This document shows, in pieces, positions 27,345 through 37,482 of a DNA stretch of 64,000 nt. The translations under genes and the position numbers were made by a program. The DNA is from an uncultured Pelagibacteraceae bacterium (GTDB lineage: Bacteria > Pseudomonadota > Alphaproteobacteria > Pelagibacterales > Pelagibacteraceae): NCBI GenBank assembly GCA_902590535.1, contig CACIXF010000003.1, forward strand, positions 1 to 64,000. Reading direction: 5' to 3'. Every line of letters begins with the position of its first letter. Positions within the stretch are counted from its first letter, which is position 1. The notes beneath the pieces are model-generated. The model did not search any database and had not been told where the DNA came from. It was given only the letters and a program-made list of their open reading frames with translations.

Positions 27345-28502
27345 ATGCCAACAATAAATGAATTACAATTAGCTAAAGAGCTAATTAGATATCCATCAGT
27401 TACAAAAACTGATGCCGGTGTTATTAAATTTTTAGAAAAAAAATTAAAAAAAATTGGCTTTAAAACTAAAATTCTCGAGTTTAAAGATAAAAATAGTTAT
27501 CCTGTAAAAAATCTTTACGCAAGACTTGGTTCCGCAAGTCCAAATTTTTGTTATGCAGGTCATTTGGATGTAGTACCACCTGGTAATTTGAATGATTGGA
27601 CTGTTAATCCATTCAAACCTGCTGTTAAGAAAGGATACTTAATTGGCAGAGGCGCAAATGATATGAAAAGCTCAATAGCTGCATTTGTTACTGCGGTAAG
27701 TAATTTTTCTAAAATAAATAAAAAATTCGTTGGGTCTATTAGCCTTCTAATTACTGGGGACGAAGAAGGAATTGCAATTAATGGAACAAAAAAAGTTGTT
27801 GAGTATTTGAGAAAAAGAAAAGAAAAAATAGATTTTTGCTTAGTAGGAGAGCCTACAAATCCAAATAAATTAGGAGAAATGATAAAAATTGGTCGTAGAG
27901 GTAGTATGACTGGAAAATTGTCTATCATTGGTATTCAAGGTCATGTAGCTTACCCAAATAGAGCCAACAATCCGTCAACAGCTTTGGTTCGAATACTAAA
28001 AGAGTTAAAAGAAATTAAATTTGATAAAGGTACAAAAGATTTTCAACCTACAAATTTGGAAATAACAAAAATTAATATTGATAATTCAGCTGATAATGTA
28101 ATTCCAGGATTAGCTAGTGCTTCTTTTAATATTAGATTTAATAACAAACACACATCTTACAAATTAAAGAATAAAATAAACAAAATAATTAAACAAATTT
28201 GTAATAAGAATAAATCAAAATTTAAAATTGAATATAGTGTTTCAGGTGAGGCTTTTTTAACTAAGCCTAACAAAACTACATTTATGATTCAAAATACAAT
28301 TAAAAAAGTTACTAAAATTAAACCAAAATTATCAACAACTGGTGGCACGTCGGATGCTAGATTCATAAGAAAAATAGCTCCATGTTTAGAATTTGGATTA
28401 GTGGGAAAAACTATGCATAAGGTAGGAGAATGCGTGTCCTTATCTGATTTAAAAAGATTAACTTTAATTTATACTAAAATCTTAGATAATTACTTTAAGT
28501 GA
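27345..28502 (+). CDS. dapE: Succinyl-diaminopimelate desuccinylase
   Basis: AGHLDVVPPG, GRGANDMKSSIAAF, TGDEEG, TTGGTSDARFI. Confidence 0.95.
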   Translation: MPTINELQLAKELIRYPSVTKTDAGVIKFLEKKLKKIGFKTKILEFKDKNSYPVKNLYARLGSASPNFCYAGHLDVVPPGNLNDWTVNPFKPAVKKGYLIGRGANDMKSSIAAFVTAVSNFSKINKKFVGSISLLITGDEEGIAINGTKKVVEYLRKRKEKIDFCLVGEPTNPNKLGEMIKIGRRGSMTGKLSIIGIQGHVAYPNRANNPSTALVRILKELKEIKFDKGTKDFQPTNLEITKINIDNSADNVIPGLASASFNIRFNNKHTSYKLKNKINKIIKQICNKNKSKFKIEYSVSGEAFLTKPNKTTFMIQNTIKKVTKIKPKLSTTGGTSDARFIRKIAPCLEFGLVGKTMHKVGECVSLSDLKRLTLIYTKILDNYFK

Positions 28503-29428
28503 AAACTGGCTTAATTACATCAGATACATCTCAAAATCATGATACAGGTCCTGGGCATCCAGAACAAATAGCAAGGGTATCAGTCATAGTAGAAAATTTT
28601 AAAAAACTTAACAATAAAAATCTTATATGGAAGAAACCATCTAAAGTTTCAGATGATATTCTTTTAACAACACATGAAAATAATTATTTAAATTTAGTAA
28701 AAAGTTCTTTCCCAAAAAAAGGTTTTTCTTCACTTGATGGTGATACAATCATTTCACCTGGAAGCAAAGACGCAACTTTCGATGCAGTTGGATCAATAAT
28801 TACTGCAATTGATGGGGTGGAAAAAAAAGAATTTAGAAATGCATTCTGTAGTGTTCGACCTCCTGGACATCATAGTTCACAAAATAAGGCTGCTGGTTTT
28901 TGCATTTTAAATTCAGTGAGTATTGGTGCGAATTATTTGTTGAAAAATTATAAATATAAGAAAGTTGCAATAATAGATTTTGATGTACATCACGGTAATG
29001 GAACACAGGATATTTTTTATGAAAATGAAAATGTTCTCTTTATATCAACTCACCAATATCCCTACTACCCAGGAACTGGTTCAGAACAAGAAAGAGGTAA
29101 ATTTAACAATATCTTTAATATACCTTTGCCAGCTGGCATAAGTTCAGAAGAATATTTAAACGTATTTGACCGTGTATTAAAAAAATTAGAAGAGTTTAGA
29201 CCTGAGTTTATATTGATTAGCGCTGGTTTTGACGCCCATGAAAATGACCCTCTCGCTCAATTTAATTTAAAAACAGAGGATTATTTTACTATTACTAAAA
29301 GAGTATTAGAGACTTCTAAAAAGTTTTGTTATGGAAAAGTTGTTTCAATTTTGGAGGGCGGTTATGACCTAAATGCACTTCGAGACAGCACTAAAAGACA
29401 CGTTGATGCTCTTTTAGAATTTAATTGA
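28499..29428 (+). CDS. Histone deacetylase / acetylpolyamine amidohydrolase family protein
   Basis: GTG start; SVRPPGHHSS, IDFDVHHGNGTQDIF, SAGFDAHENDPL. Confidence 0.93.
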   Translation: MKTGLITSDTSQNHDTGPGHPEQIARVSVIVENFKKLNNKNLIWKKPSKVSDDILLTTHENNYLNLVKSSFPKKGFSSLDGDTIISPGSKDATFDAVGSIITAIDGVEKKEFRNAFCSVRPPGHHSSQNKAAGFCILNSVSIGANYLLKNYKYKKVAIIDFDVHHGNGTQDIFYENENVLFISTHQYPYYPGTGSEQERGKFNNIFNIPLPAGISSEEYLNVFDRVLKKLEEFRPEFILISAGFDAHENDPLAQFNLKTEDYFTITKRVLETSKKFCYGKVVSILEGGYDLNALRDSTKRHVDALLEFN

Positions 29429-29461
29429 TAATTTTCAAGAAAACTCTAAACAAAAATCTTT

Positions 29462-29953
29462 ATGAAATTATATAAAATAAAAAAATCTGGAATTGATAAT
29501 AAAGGTAGAGGACTTTATGCAACTCGTGACATTAAAGAGGGAACCAAAATAATTGACTATGTTGGAAAACTTATAACAAAAAAACAAACACAAGACTCTG
29601 ATAAGTACGATAATAACAAACCGATATATTTATTTACGATAAACAAAAGATACGACCTAGATGGTGATTTTCCATGGAATACTGCAGGTTTAATTAATCA
29701 TTCTTGTAATAATAATTGTGATTACGATGGAAAGGGATTAAAAATATGGGTCAAAGCAATCAAAGACATTAAAAAAGGTGAGGAGTTTACCTGTGATTAT
29801 GGATTTGGTTACGATGAAAACTACAAACAATTTCCTTGTAAATGTAAATCAAAAAACTGTTGTGGCTATATTGTAAGAGCTGAGTCTAGATGGCGAATAA
29901 ATAAAAAGTTTGCTATGAGCAATAAAAATAAATTAATAAAGAACTCTAAATAA
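29462..29953 (+). CDS. SET domain protein-lysine methyltransferase-like with post-SET cysteines
   Basis: GRGLYATRDIKEGTKI, LINHSCNNNCDY, GEEFTCDYGF, CKCKSKNCCGYI. Confidence 0.88.
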   Translation: MKLYKIKKSGIDNKGRGLYATRDIKEGTKIIDYVGKLITKKQTQDSDKYDNNKPIYLFTINKRYDLDGDFPWNTAGLINHSCNNNCDYDGKGLKIWVKAIKDIKKGEEFTCDYGFGYDENYKQFPCKCKSKNCCGYIVRAESRWRINKKFAMSNKNKLIKNSK

Positions 29954-30673
29954 AAATAAACCACCTGGTGGTGCTGGGGGAGCACACAGTGTTCTTTTTT
30001 TTAACTTAAATCTCTTTTCAAAAGTTTTCAAATCCCATTTAGTTTCTCCTAAGTATTTTAAACAACCAACCATAGATCTAACCTGGTGTTGTAAAAATGA
30101 TTGAGAACTAAATTGAAATTCAATTTTATTTTTTGATGATTTAATTTTTATTGATTTTATAGTTTTAATTGGACTTTTAGCTTGACAGCTAGAAGATCTA
30201 AAAGTTGAATAATCATTAGTTCCTAATAACTTTTTTGCACCCTCTTTCATTAATTCTAAATTTAAAGGTTTTCGAACATGCCATACTCTATTTTTTTCAA
30301 TTATTGGTTGGCTTATTTGATTAAAAATAAAGTATTTATAAATTCTTTGTTTTGCTGAAAATCTAGCATGAAATTTATTACTTCTTTTTTTAATATTTTT
30401 AATTGCAATGTCTTTTAAATTTAAAAAATGATTTATAGATTTTAAAAATTTGATTTTATTGGTTATTTTATTTTTGCAATCAAAGTGTGCAGATTGCTCA
30501 AATGCATGAACCCCTGCATCAGTTCTTCCTTGACCATGTAAAACAATTTTTTCTTTTAATAATTTTGATAAATTTTCTTGAATTAATCCTTGAATTGTTG
30601 GGCCCTTTTTTTGAATTTGCCACCCTCTAAAATTTGTCCCTACATACTCAATAAGTATCTGGTATCTATTCAT
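29933..30673 (-). CDS. truA: tRNA pseudouridine(38-40) synthase
   Basis: YVGTNFRGWQIQ, GRTDAGVHAFEQ, FLQHQVRSMVG. Confidence 0.95.
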   Translation of the reverse strand: MNRYQILIEYVGTNFRGWQIQKKGPTIQGLIQENLSKLLKEKIVLHGQGRTDAGVHAFEQSAHFDCKNKITNKIKFLKSINHFLNLKDIAIKNIKKRSNKFHARFSAKQRIYKYFIFNQISQPIIEKNRVWHVRKPLNLELMKEGAKKLLGTNDYSTFRSSSCQAKSPIKTIKSIKIKSSKNKIEFQFSSQSFLQHQVRSMVGCLKYLGETKWDLKTFEKRFKLKKRTLCAPPAPPGGLFLFRVLY

Positions 30674-31596
30674 TATAAAAATGAACCCTTTTTAATTTGT
30701 GTTCCTAAAACAAATTCTCCAATACTTTGAGGCTTTTTTCCTTGTCTTTGTATTTCTTTAATTTTTATTGATTTTTTATCTCCACATGAAATTTCTAAAT
30801 GGTCAGATAAAACCTCACCTGGTTTTCCTTGTGCTTGTCCTATTTCTGCTTTTAATATTTTATATCTCTCACCGTTAAACATGAAATAAGCACCTGGAAC
30901 TGGATAAAGTCCATTTATTTTACCAATTAAAATTTTAGCATCTTCTTTCCAATTAATCAGTCCCTCTAATTTTTGAATTTTTGATGCGTATGTAGCTGAT
31001 GAGTGATCTTGTTCTATAAATTTTGCTTTATCCTCATATATATCATCTATATTATCTAAAATTTTCTCTGCAGCCAAACTTGATAGCTTTTCATTAATAT
31101 CTTCAGCATTTAAATTATTTTCTATATTAATTTTATAAACATTACATACCGGTCCTGTATCTAGTTCCTCTCCTATTTTCATAATACTAATGCCTGTCTC
31201 CTTATCTAAATTCATAATTGATCTTTGAATAGGAGCGGCACCTCTCCATTTTGGAAGAATAGATGCATGTATATTAATAAATCCTTTTTTAGTTAAATTT
31301 AAATATGACTTTGGTATAATTTGACCATAAGCAACAACTATTGCCAAATCTGCCTCTAAAGATTTAAAATATTCTAATTCATCTAAATTTTCTTTTAATG
31401 AATTTGGTGTTCTAAATTCTAGATTTAAAGTCTCTGAAATTAATTGAATTGGTGACTTGTTAATTTTTTGACCTCTTTTAGATTTTTGAGGTGGTTGTGT
31501 GTAAACACAAGAAATAGGATATCCATTTTGATAAATTGATTTTAAAATTGGAACAGCGAACATGGGGGTACCCATAAAAACTATTTTTTTTAGCAT
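30673..31596 (-). CDS. fmt: Methionyl-tRNA formyltransferase
   Basis: FMGTPMFAVPIL, NIHASILPKWRGAAPIQ. Confidence 0.95.
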   Translation of the reverse strand: MLKKIVFMGTPMFAVPILKSIYQNGYPISCVYTQPPQKSKRGQKINKSPIQLISETLNLEFRTPNSLKENLDELEYFKSLEADLAIVVAYGQIIPKSYLNLTKKGFINIHASILPKWRGAAPIQRSIMNLDKETGISIMKIGEELDTGPVCNVYKINIENNLNAEDINEKLSSLAAEKILDNIDDIYEDKAKFIEQDHSSATYASKIQKLEGLINWKEDAKILIGKINGLYPVPGAYFMFNGERYKILKAEIGQAQGKPGEVLSDHLEISCGDKKSIKIKEIQRQGKKPQSIGEFVLGTQIKKGSFL

Positions 31597-31599
31597 TGA

Positions 31600-32118
31600 T
31601 TAAGCTTCTACAGAAGTAGATTTTAATTTTGATAATTTTTTAATTATCAGTGACCTTTTTAATTTTGAAAGATAATCAATAAATAGGATTCCCTCTAAAT
31701 GGTCCATCTCGTGCTGAATACATGTTGCGAGAAGACCATCAGCCTTTAGCAATTTCTTTTCCCCATCATAATCAAGATATTCTACTTCACACTTACTAGG
31801 TCTATCAATTTCTGCAAACTGATTTGGCACAGAAAGACATCCTTCCTCATAAGTTGCTTTTTCTGGATCTTTATTTTTTATAACTGGATTTACGAAATAT
31901 CTTGGCTCTTTTTTACTCTCATCTTTACTTATATCCATTACAATAATTCTCTTTGGTACACCAACTTGTATCGCCGCTAAACCAATTCCATTTGCGTCAT
32001 ACATTGTCTCTAGCATATCATCCATCAATTTTTGTTCTTCTTTACCAACACTATTGACTGGTTTAGATATTTGTCTAAGTAATTTATTAGGTTCTGTTAT
32101 TATAGTTCTGATAGCCAT
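31600..32118 (-). CDS. def: Peptide deformylase
   Basis: GIGLAAIQVGV, EEGCLSVP, HEMDHLEGILF. Confidence 0.95.
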   Translation of the reverse strand: MAIRTIITEPNKLLRQISKPVNSVGKEEQKLMDDMLETMYDANGIGLAAIQVGVPKRIIVMDISKDESKKEPRYFVNPVIKNKDPEKATYEEGCLSVPNQFAEIDRPSKCEVEYLDYDGEKKLLKADGLLATCIQHEMDHLEGILFIDYLSKLKRSLIIKKLSKLKSTSVEA

Positions 32119-32140
32119 AATTTTTATTTTATTATAATTT

Positions 32141-33904
32141 TTATACTTTTAAAGGAAGAACTTTTAGCAATAGTTTGTTTCTAATTAAATCAACATTTAA
32201 TTGATTTAAAGTATTGATAATAAAATAAACTGTATCTTCATCAATATTTTCAATTTTGTCAGGTCCAATTACCTCAATTATTCTCAACATTGCGGCACCA
32301 ATCTCATTATTATTTATCATTGTTTGAATATCGGCAGGCATTTCTGATTGCTTCACCTCATAAAGACCATCATATTTTTTTGAAATTTTAACTCCATCAG
32401 ATTTAAGCGCTTCTAGAAAAATTATATCTTTTTTTGATAAAAAATATTTTTTATCTTTTTTAATTTTCTTTAAAAATTTATCTAGGTCCTCTTCAATTTT
32501 AGATTTTGCATAGTCCCCATTGAAATAATTTATAAGTTTTGATTGATGTAAAATTTTACTGTTATATTTAATCTTTTTATCTGCTGCCTCTTTCTTTTTT
32601 AGATTACTATTATAAAATGTTGTAAAATTTGAGGGCACATCCTCAACATTAATTTCACTTAAAAATTTTTTTAATTCCAAATCAAAGGCATCACCTATTT
32701 CATCAGATATAAATAGATCTTTTAATATCTTTGTAAATTCTAATTTGATTTTTGGTTCTTCAGTTAAAAGAGTTCTTTGATATAAAAGAGCGCGTCCCTC
32801 GATTGAAGATAGGGATTTATATGCCTCTTTTGCATTTAAGAATTGATTAATATTAAATTGAAATTTTTTATAAAATTCGAATAACTCCTCTTCAGAATAA
32901 TTTTTATCATTAACAGCTTTTTCTATTGTAGAAATTTTTTCTATATCAGTAATCTCTATATCTTGAATTTTAAAAAGTAAATTAGCAGCTGAAAGATATT
33001 TCCAAATTATTTTAGGTGTATCTTCACTTGGTTCATAAGAAAACTCAGGGTTAGTTCTATGAGCTAAATGAAAATCTAAAATTGAATTTATTGATATTTC
33101 TTTATCTGCCTCATCTAAATATCCAAATAAATAATTTATTTTGTTTTCATAATAACTATCTTCAAAACCTAACTCTTTTTTTAAATCTAAGATTAGTTGT
33201 GCTTCTTCATTTTTTCCATAATTGATTAAACAATATAAATTAAATTTTGATAGATATTCATCTTGAATGGGTTCAGAATTTTTAGAAAAAATCTCACATG
33301 ATTTTTTTACGTTTGATTCTGATAAATAAGTATCTACCAAATATCTTGTTAAATCTGGATGTAAATTTATTATTTGATTTTTAATTAAATATTCTTCTAT
33401 TAATTCTAAGTTTGCATCTTTTATTAGCCAATTAGATTTAAAGCTCATAAATTCTTTCTCAGTAATATTTTGAGTTGGAGAATAAGCATTCGTTAATAAA
33501 GATATGTGCATTATATCTGATGCATCCTCTGAAAGATTAAACTTATTAATATTCTGAAATAAATTTTTTAATTTAGTTCCATCAGAATTTGACCACATAT
33601 CTATACTCAAACCGTATTCACTAGGATCATATAATCCAAAAATTTTAATTTCTTTTGATGAAAATTCTTTATCAAGTTTAATTGTATTTGTTTGTTTATT
33701 TGTTTGGAGTTCATAAACACTATTCGGAGTAGCGCCGCTAGAATTTTCACTTGAAATATTTGTTTCTGAAATAACTTGATTATCTTTTTTTTCTATATTC
33801 CAGATATCAATCGGTTTCTCTTCTGCAAATACAGGTGAAAAAAAAATAAGACAAACTAATTTAATTAAAAGAATTTTCTTATTTAACAATTTTAAAATTT
33901 TCAT
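32141..33904 (-). CDS. Hypothetical secreted/periplasmic protein (about 587 aa)
   Basis: Signal peptide (MKILKLLNKKILLIKLVCLIFFSPVFAEE); start chosen at internal Met, 33904. Confidence 0.55.
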   Translation of the reverse strand: MKILKLLNKKILLIKLVCLIFFSPVFAEEKPIDIWNIEKKDNQVISETNISSENSSGATPNSVYELQTNKQTNTIKLDKEFSSKEIKIFGLYDPSEYGLSIDMWSNSDGTKLKNLFQNINKFNLSEDASDIMHISLLTNAYSPTQNITEKEFMSFKSNWLIKDANLELIEEYLIKNQIINLHPDLTRYLVDTYLSESNVKKSCEIFSKNSEPIQDEYLSKFNLYCLINYGKNEEAQLILDLKKELGFEDSYYENKINYLFGYLDEADKEISINSILDFHLAHRTNPEFSYEPSEDTPKIIWKYLSAANLLFKIQDIEITDIEKISTIEKAVNDKNYSEEELFEFYKKFQFNINQFLNAKEAYKSLSSIEGRALLYQRTLLTEEPKIKLEFTKILKDLFISDEIGDAFDLELKKFLSEINVEDVPSNFTTFYNSNLKKKEAADKKIKYNSKILHQSKLINYFNGDYAKSKIEEDLDKFLKKIKKDKKYFLSKKDIIFLEALKSDGVKISKKYDGLYEVKQSEMPADIQTMINNNEIGAAMLRIIEVIGPDKIENIDEDTVYFIINTLNQLNVDLIRNKLLLKVLPLKV

Positions 33905-34061
33905 TTGGAATAATTTTTTCAATTTCTTTTTTAGGTGCAGGAAAATCAATTGTACTTAGAAAAAAAATAATACCTAAAATAACCCCTAATCCGATTATGG
34001 ATTTAATCACAAGTCCTATGATACTTGCTTTGCCTGAACTTGTGTTTTTAATGAATTGCAT
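33879..34061 (-). CDS. Small single-TM hypothetical protein (60 aa)
   Basis: MQFIKNTSSGKASIIGLVIKSIIGLGVILGIIFFLSTIDFPAPKKEIEKIIPNENFKIVK; overlaps the start of the secreted protein on the same strand. Confidence 0.55.
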   Translation of the reverse strand: MQFIKNTSSGKASIIGLVIKSIIGLGVILGIIFFLSTIDFPAPKKEIEKIIPNENFKIVK

Positions 34062-34118
34062 ATACTTTTAGATAATTTCAAATTAAGACATATTTATGTT
34101 TTTTCAATAAAGAAACTT

Positions 34119-34631
34119 ATGAAATCAAAAGAAAATCTAGTTTTTTTGGGAATGATGGGTTCTGGTAAGAGCTCTATTGGATCTTTAGTAGCTAAAAAAT
34201 TAAAATTAAATTTTGTCGATATCGATAAAGAAATTGAAAAAAATTTAAACATCACAATAAAAAAAATCTTTGAAGTTAAGGGTGAGAATTATTTTAGAAA
34301 AATTGAGGAACAAACAACTTTAAAAAAACTTAAATTAAACTCTACTGTGATTTCACTTGGTGGGGGAGCTTTTACAAATAACAATATAAGAAAAGAAATT
34401 TTAAAAAATCATTTATCTTTTTGGCTAAATTGGGATGATAAAACATTGTTAAATAGAATTAAAAATAGTAAAAAAAGACCATTAGCGATTAATGCAACAG
34501 ATACTGAGTTAATTGATTTAATTAAGAAACGATCTAACATTTATTCTAAAGCTTTATATGAGATAAAGTGTGATAATCTTACTAAAATTGAAATAGTAAA
34601 AAAAATTGTAGAAATTTATGAAACAAACTAG
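34119..34631 (+). CDS. aroK: Shikimate kinase
   Basis: FLGMMGSGKSSIG P-loop, VDIDKEIE, SLGGGAF; ATG at 34119 preferred. Confidence 0.93.
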   Translation: MKSKENLVFLGMMGSGKSSIGSLVAKKLKLNFVDIDKEIEKNLNITIKKIFEVKGENYFRKIEEQTTLKKLKLNSTVISLGGGAFTNNNIRKEILKNHLSFWLNWDDKTLLNRIKNSKKRPLAINATDTELIDLIKKRSNIYSKALYEIKCDNLTKIEIVKKIVEIYETN

Positions 34632-35724
34632 ATTAAATATAGTAACTAAAACTGAAAAATATCCAATAATTATTGGATCAAATTTGACCTCAAGTGTATC
34701 AAAAATTTTTAAATCAAATTCAATTAATTTTGATAAATGTTTAATTGTTGTTGATAAAAATGTTCCAAAAAAATTTGTCTCAAATATTAAAAAGTCTTTA
34801 AAAAATAAAAGTATTTTTGTCTTATTTTTTAATGCTAGTGAAAAAAATAAAAATATTAATAGCGTTAATAAAATTCTAGAAGTTTTGTTAAATAAAAACT
34901 TTTCAAGAAATGATATTTTAATTTCTTTAGGAGGAGGAATTACAGGCGATGTAAGCGGTTTTGCGGCTAGTCTTTTCAAAAGGGGCCTAAAGTTTGCAAA
35001 TATTCCAACAACTCTTTTGGCTCAAGTTGACTCATCAATAGGTGGAAAAACTGGAGTTAATTCTAAGTATGGAAAAAATTTAATAGGAAGTTTTTATCAA
35101 CCATCATTGGTTCTGTCAGATATTCAATTTCTTAAATCTTTATCAAAAAGAGAGATAATTTGTGGATATGGAGAAATATTGAAGCATTCATTAATTGAAA
35201 ATAAAAAATTTTTTATTTTCTTAAATAAAAATCTTAAAAAGATTTTAAGTCTTTCATCTCCATTTATTGAAAAAGCTATCTATGAAAGTTGTAAAATTAA
35301 AAAAAATATAGTCGAAAAAGATGAAAAAGAAACAGCATTAAGAAAAGTTTTAAATTTTGGTCATACATTCGGACATGCTTATGAGGCAGGCTTAGGGTAC
35401 AGTCATAAACTAAATCATGGTGAAGCTGTGATACTTGGAATGAAGACTGCACTTAATTTTAGTTTGAGTGAAAATATGCTCAGTAAAAATGAATATAATT
35501 TAATTATAAATCATATTGACAATTCTGGTCTACCTTCTTCAATAAAAAAACATTTTTCTATAAAAAGTTTAAATAAGATTTTATCTTTTATGATGAAAGA
35601 TAAAAAAAATAATTCTAAAAAAATCAATTTAGTTTTATTAAAAAACATTGGTAAGCCAATTTTCAACAAACAATACTCAAAAAAAAAGATAAATTTATTT
35701 TTAAGAAAATTTTTAACTAATTAA
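34618..35724 (+). CDS. aroB: 3-dehydroquinate synthase
   Basis: SLGGGITGDVSGFAAS, PTTLLAQVDSSIGGKTGVN, NFGHTFGHA. Confidence 0.95.
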   Translation: MKQTRLNIVTKTEKYPIIIGSNLTSSVSKIFKSNSINFDKCLIVVDKNVPKKFVSNIKKSLKNKSIFVLFFNASEKNKNINSVNKILEVLLNKNFSRNDILISLGGGITGDVSGFAASLFKRGLKFANIPTTLLAQVDSSIGGKTGVNSKYGKNLIGSFYQPSLVLSDIQFLKSLSKREIICGYGEILKHSLIENKKFFIFLNKNLKKILSLSSPFIEKAIYESCKIKKNIVEKDEKETALRKVLNFGHTFGHAYEAGLGYSHKLNHGEAVILGMKTALNFSLSENMLSKNEYNLIINHIDNSGLPSSIKKHFSIKSLNKILSFMMKDKKNNSKKINLVLLKNIGKPIFNKQYSKKKINLFLRKFLTN

Positions 35725-35973
35725 AATTTGGATTGAGTGAATAAATTCTTTTAATTCTTGATCTAAAATCTTGTAAATTTTTTTATTACTTTCAATTTTA
35801 TTCATTTTTTTTAGTTCTTCAGAAACAATAATTAATTTTAAATGATATTTTCCCTCTTGATTTCCTTTGTGATTTTTATGAAGAAAAGATTTATCTTCAA
35901 TATTTATACTTTCAATATTAATTTGATTTAATAATTTGTTTTTTACAATTGTAATTAACTCATTTATATCCAT
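35713..35973 (-). CDS. BolA-family protein
   Basis: 86 aa with BolA pattern GKYHLKLIIVSEELKKMNKIESNKKIYKIL. Confidence 0.75.
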   Translation of the reverse strand: MDINELITIVKNKLLNQINIESINIEDKSFLHKNHKGNQEGKYHLKLIIVSEELKKMNKIESNKKIYKILDQELKEFIHSIQILIS

Positions 35974-35990
35974 ATATGTTATTATATATC

Positions 35991-36524
35991 ATGAAAAATA
36001 TTTGTGACTGGAATAATTGTAATGAAATAGGTGAATATAAGGCACCAGTTGAAAAAGATAATAGCAGAAAATTTAGAATGCTTTGCCTTGATCATGTAAA
36101 AGAATTTAATAAAAATTGGAACTATTTTTCAGGAATGAATGATGACCAAGTAATGGATTTTTTAAAATCTGACATGACTTGGCACAAACCCACGCAAAGC
36201 TTTAGCTCTTCAGATAATTTTTTCAAAGTGTTATGGAATACAACTTTGAGAGATGAGTTCGATAAAGAAAAAATAAATGGAGATTATGATCATATGCGTC
36301 AATTTAAATTTGATCATAAAGATATAAAAGCTTTTGGAATATTAGGGGTTTCTGTGGGTTTAAAGTGGAAGAAAATACAAGATAAATTCAAATTACTTGT
36401 GAAAAAATTTCACCCTGATATGAATTCTGGAAATAAAAAATACGAGGAAAAACTTAAACTTATAACATTAGCTTATACCCAATTAAAAAATACCTATAGA
36501 GAAAAAATTGACACCAAATCTTAA
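35991..36524 (+). CDS. J-domain (DnaJ-like) protein
   Basis: C-terminal J domain with HPD ([10 protein letters not shown]); N-terminal CDWNNC...C Cys motif; ATG at 35991. Confidence 0.85.
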   Translation: MKNICDWNNCNEIGEYKAPVEKDNSRKFRMLCLDHVKEFNKNWNYFSGMNDDQVMDFLKSDMTWHKPTQSFSSSDNFFKVLWNTTLRDEFDKEKINGDYDHMRQFKFDHKDIKAFGILGVSVGLKWKKIQDKFKLLVKKFHPDMNSGNKKYEEKLKLITLAYTQLKNTYREKIDTKS

Positions 36525-37482
36525 TTCAGAACCAGATATTAAAGTCTCACTAAAACAAACTTTTGGAATTGATTCAGAAATGGAGGTTGACGCATTTTCA
36601 AAAAAAAATGAATACGTTCCTGAAATTGATAAAAACTACAAGTTCGATAGAGATACTACTTTAGCCATTATTTCAGGATTTGCGTTTAATAAGAGAGTTT
36701 TAGTTCAAGGGTATCATGGCACTGGAAAATCTACTCACATTGAGCAAATAGCTGCAAGATTAAATTGGCCTTGTATCCGTGTAAATTTAGATAGTCATGT
36801 AAGTAGAATTGATTTGATTGGAAAAGATGCGATCGTTCTTAAAGATGGCAAACAAGTAACTCAATTTAACGAGGGAATTTTACCATGGTCTATACAAAAT
36901 CCAGTTGCTCTAGTTTTTGATGAATATGATGCTGGTAGGCCTGATGTAATGTTTGTAATTCAAAGAGTTTTAGAAGCTGAGGGAAATTTTACATTACTAG
37001 ATAAAAACAAAGTAATTAAACAAAATAAATTTTTTAGATTATTTGCTACTTCAAATACTGTTGGACTTGGTGATACGACAGGTCTTTATCATGGTACGCA
37101 GCAAATTAACCAAGGTCAGATGGATAGATGGAATATTGTTACAACTTTAAACTATCTTAGCTTAGATAGAGAAATGGACATTGTTTTGTCTAAAAATAAA
37201 AACTTAAATAACGCAAAGGGGAAAGAGAAGGTTGCTAACATGATAAAAGTAGCATCTTTAACGCGTAAAGGATTTATTGCAGGAGATATTTCAACAGTAA
37301 TGAGCCCAAGAACGGTATTACATTGGGCAGAAAATGCAGAGATATTTAAAGACACTGGTTACGCTTTTAGAGTAACTTTTCTTAATAAATGTGATGATAT
37401 TGAAAAAAATACTATCGCAGAATATTATCAAAGATGTTTTGGTGAAGAGCTGCCAGAATCTTTGATAAATATTCAAATCTAA
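36508..37482 (+). CDS. cobS: CobS-like AAA+ ATPase
   Basis: TTG start; Walker [11 protein letters not shown], Walker [11 protein letters not shown]; cobT follows. Confidence 0.88.
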   Translation: MTPNLNSEPDIKVSLKQTFGIDSEMEVDAFSKKNEYVPEIDKNYKFDRDTTLAIISGFAFNKRVLVQGYHGTGKSTHIEQIAARLNWPCIRVNLDSHVSRIDLIGKDAIVLKDGKQVTQFNEGILPWSIQNPVALVFDEYDAGRPDVMFVIQRVLEAEGNFTLLDKNKVIKQNKFFRLFATSNTVGLGDTTGLYHGTQQINQGQMDRWNIVTTLNYLSLDREMDIVLSKNKNLNNAKGKEKVANMIKVASLTRKGFIAGDISTVMSPRTVLHWAENAEIFKDTGYAFRVTFLNKCDDIEKNTIAEYYQRCFGEELPESLINIQI

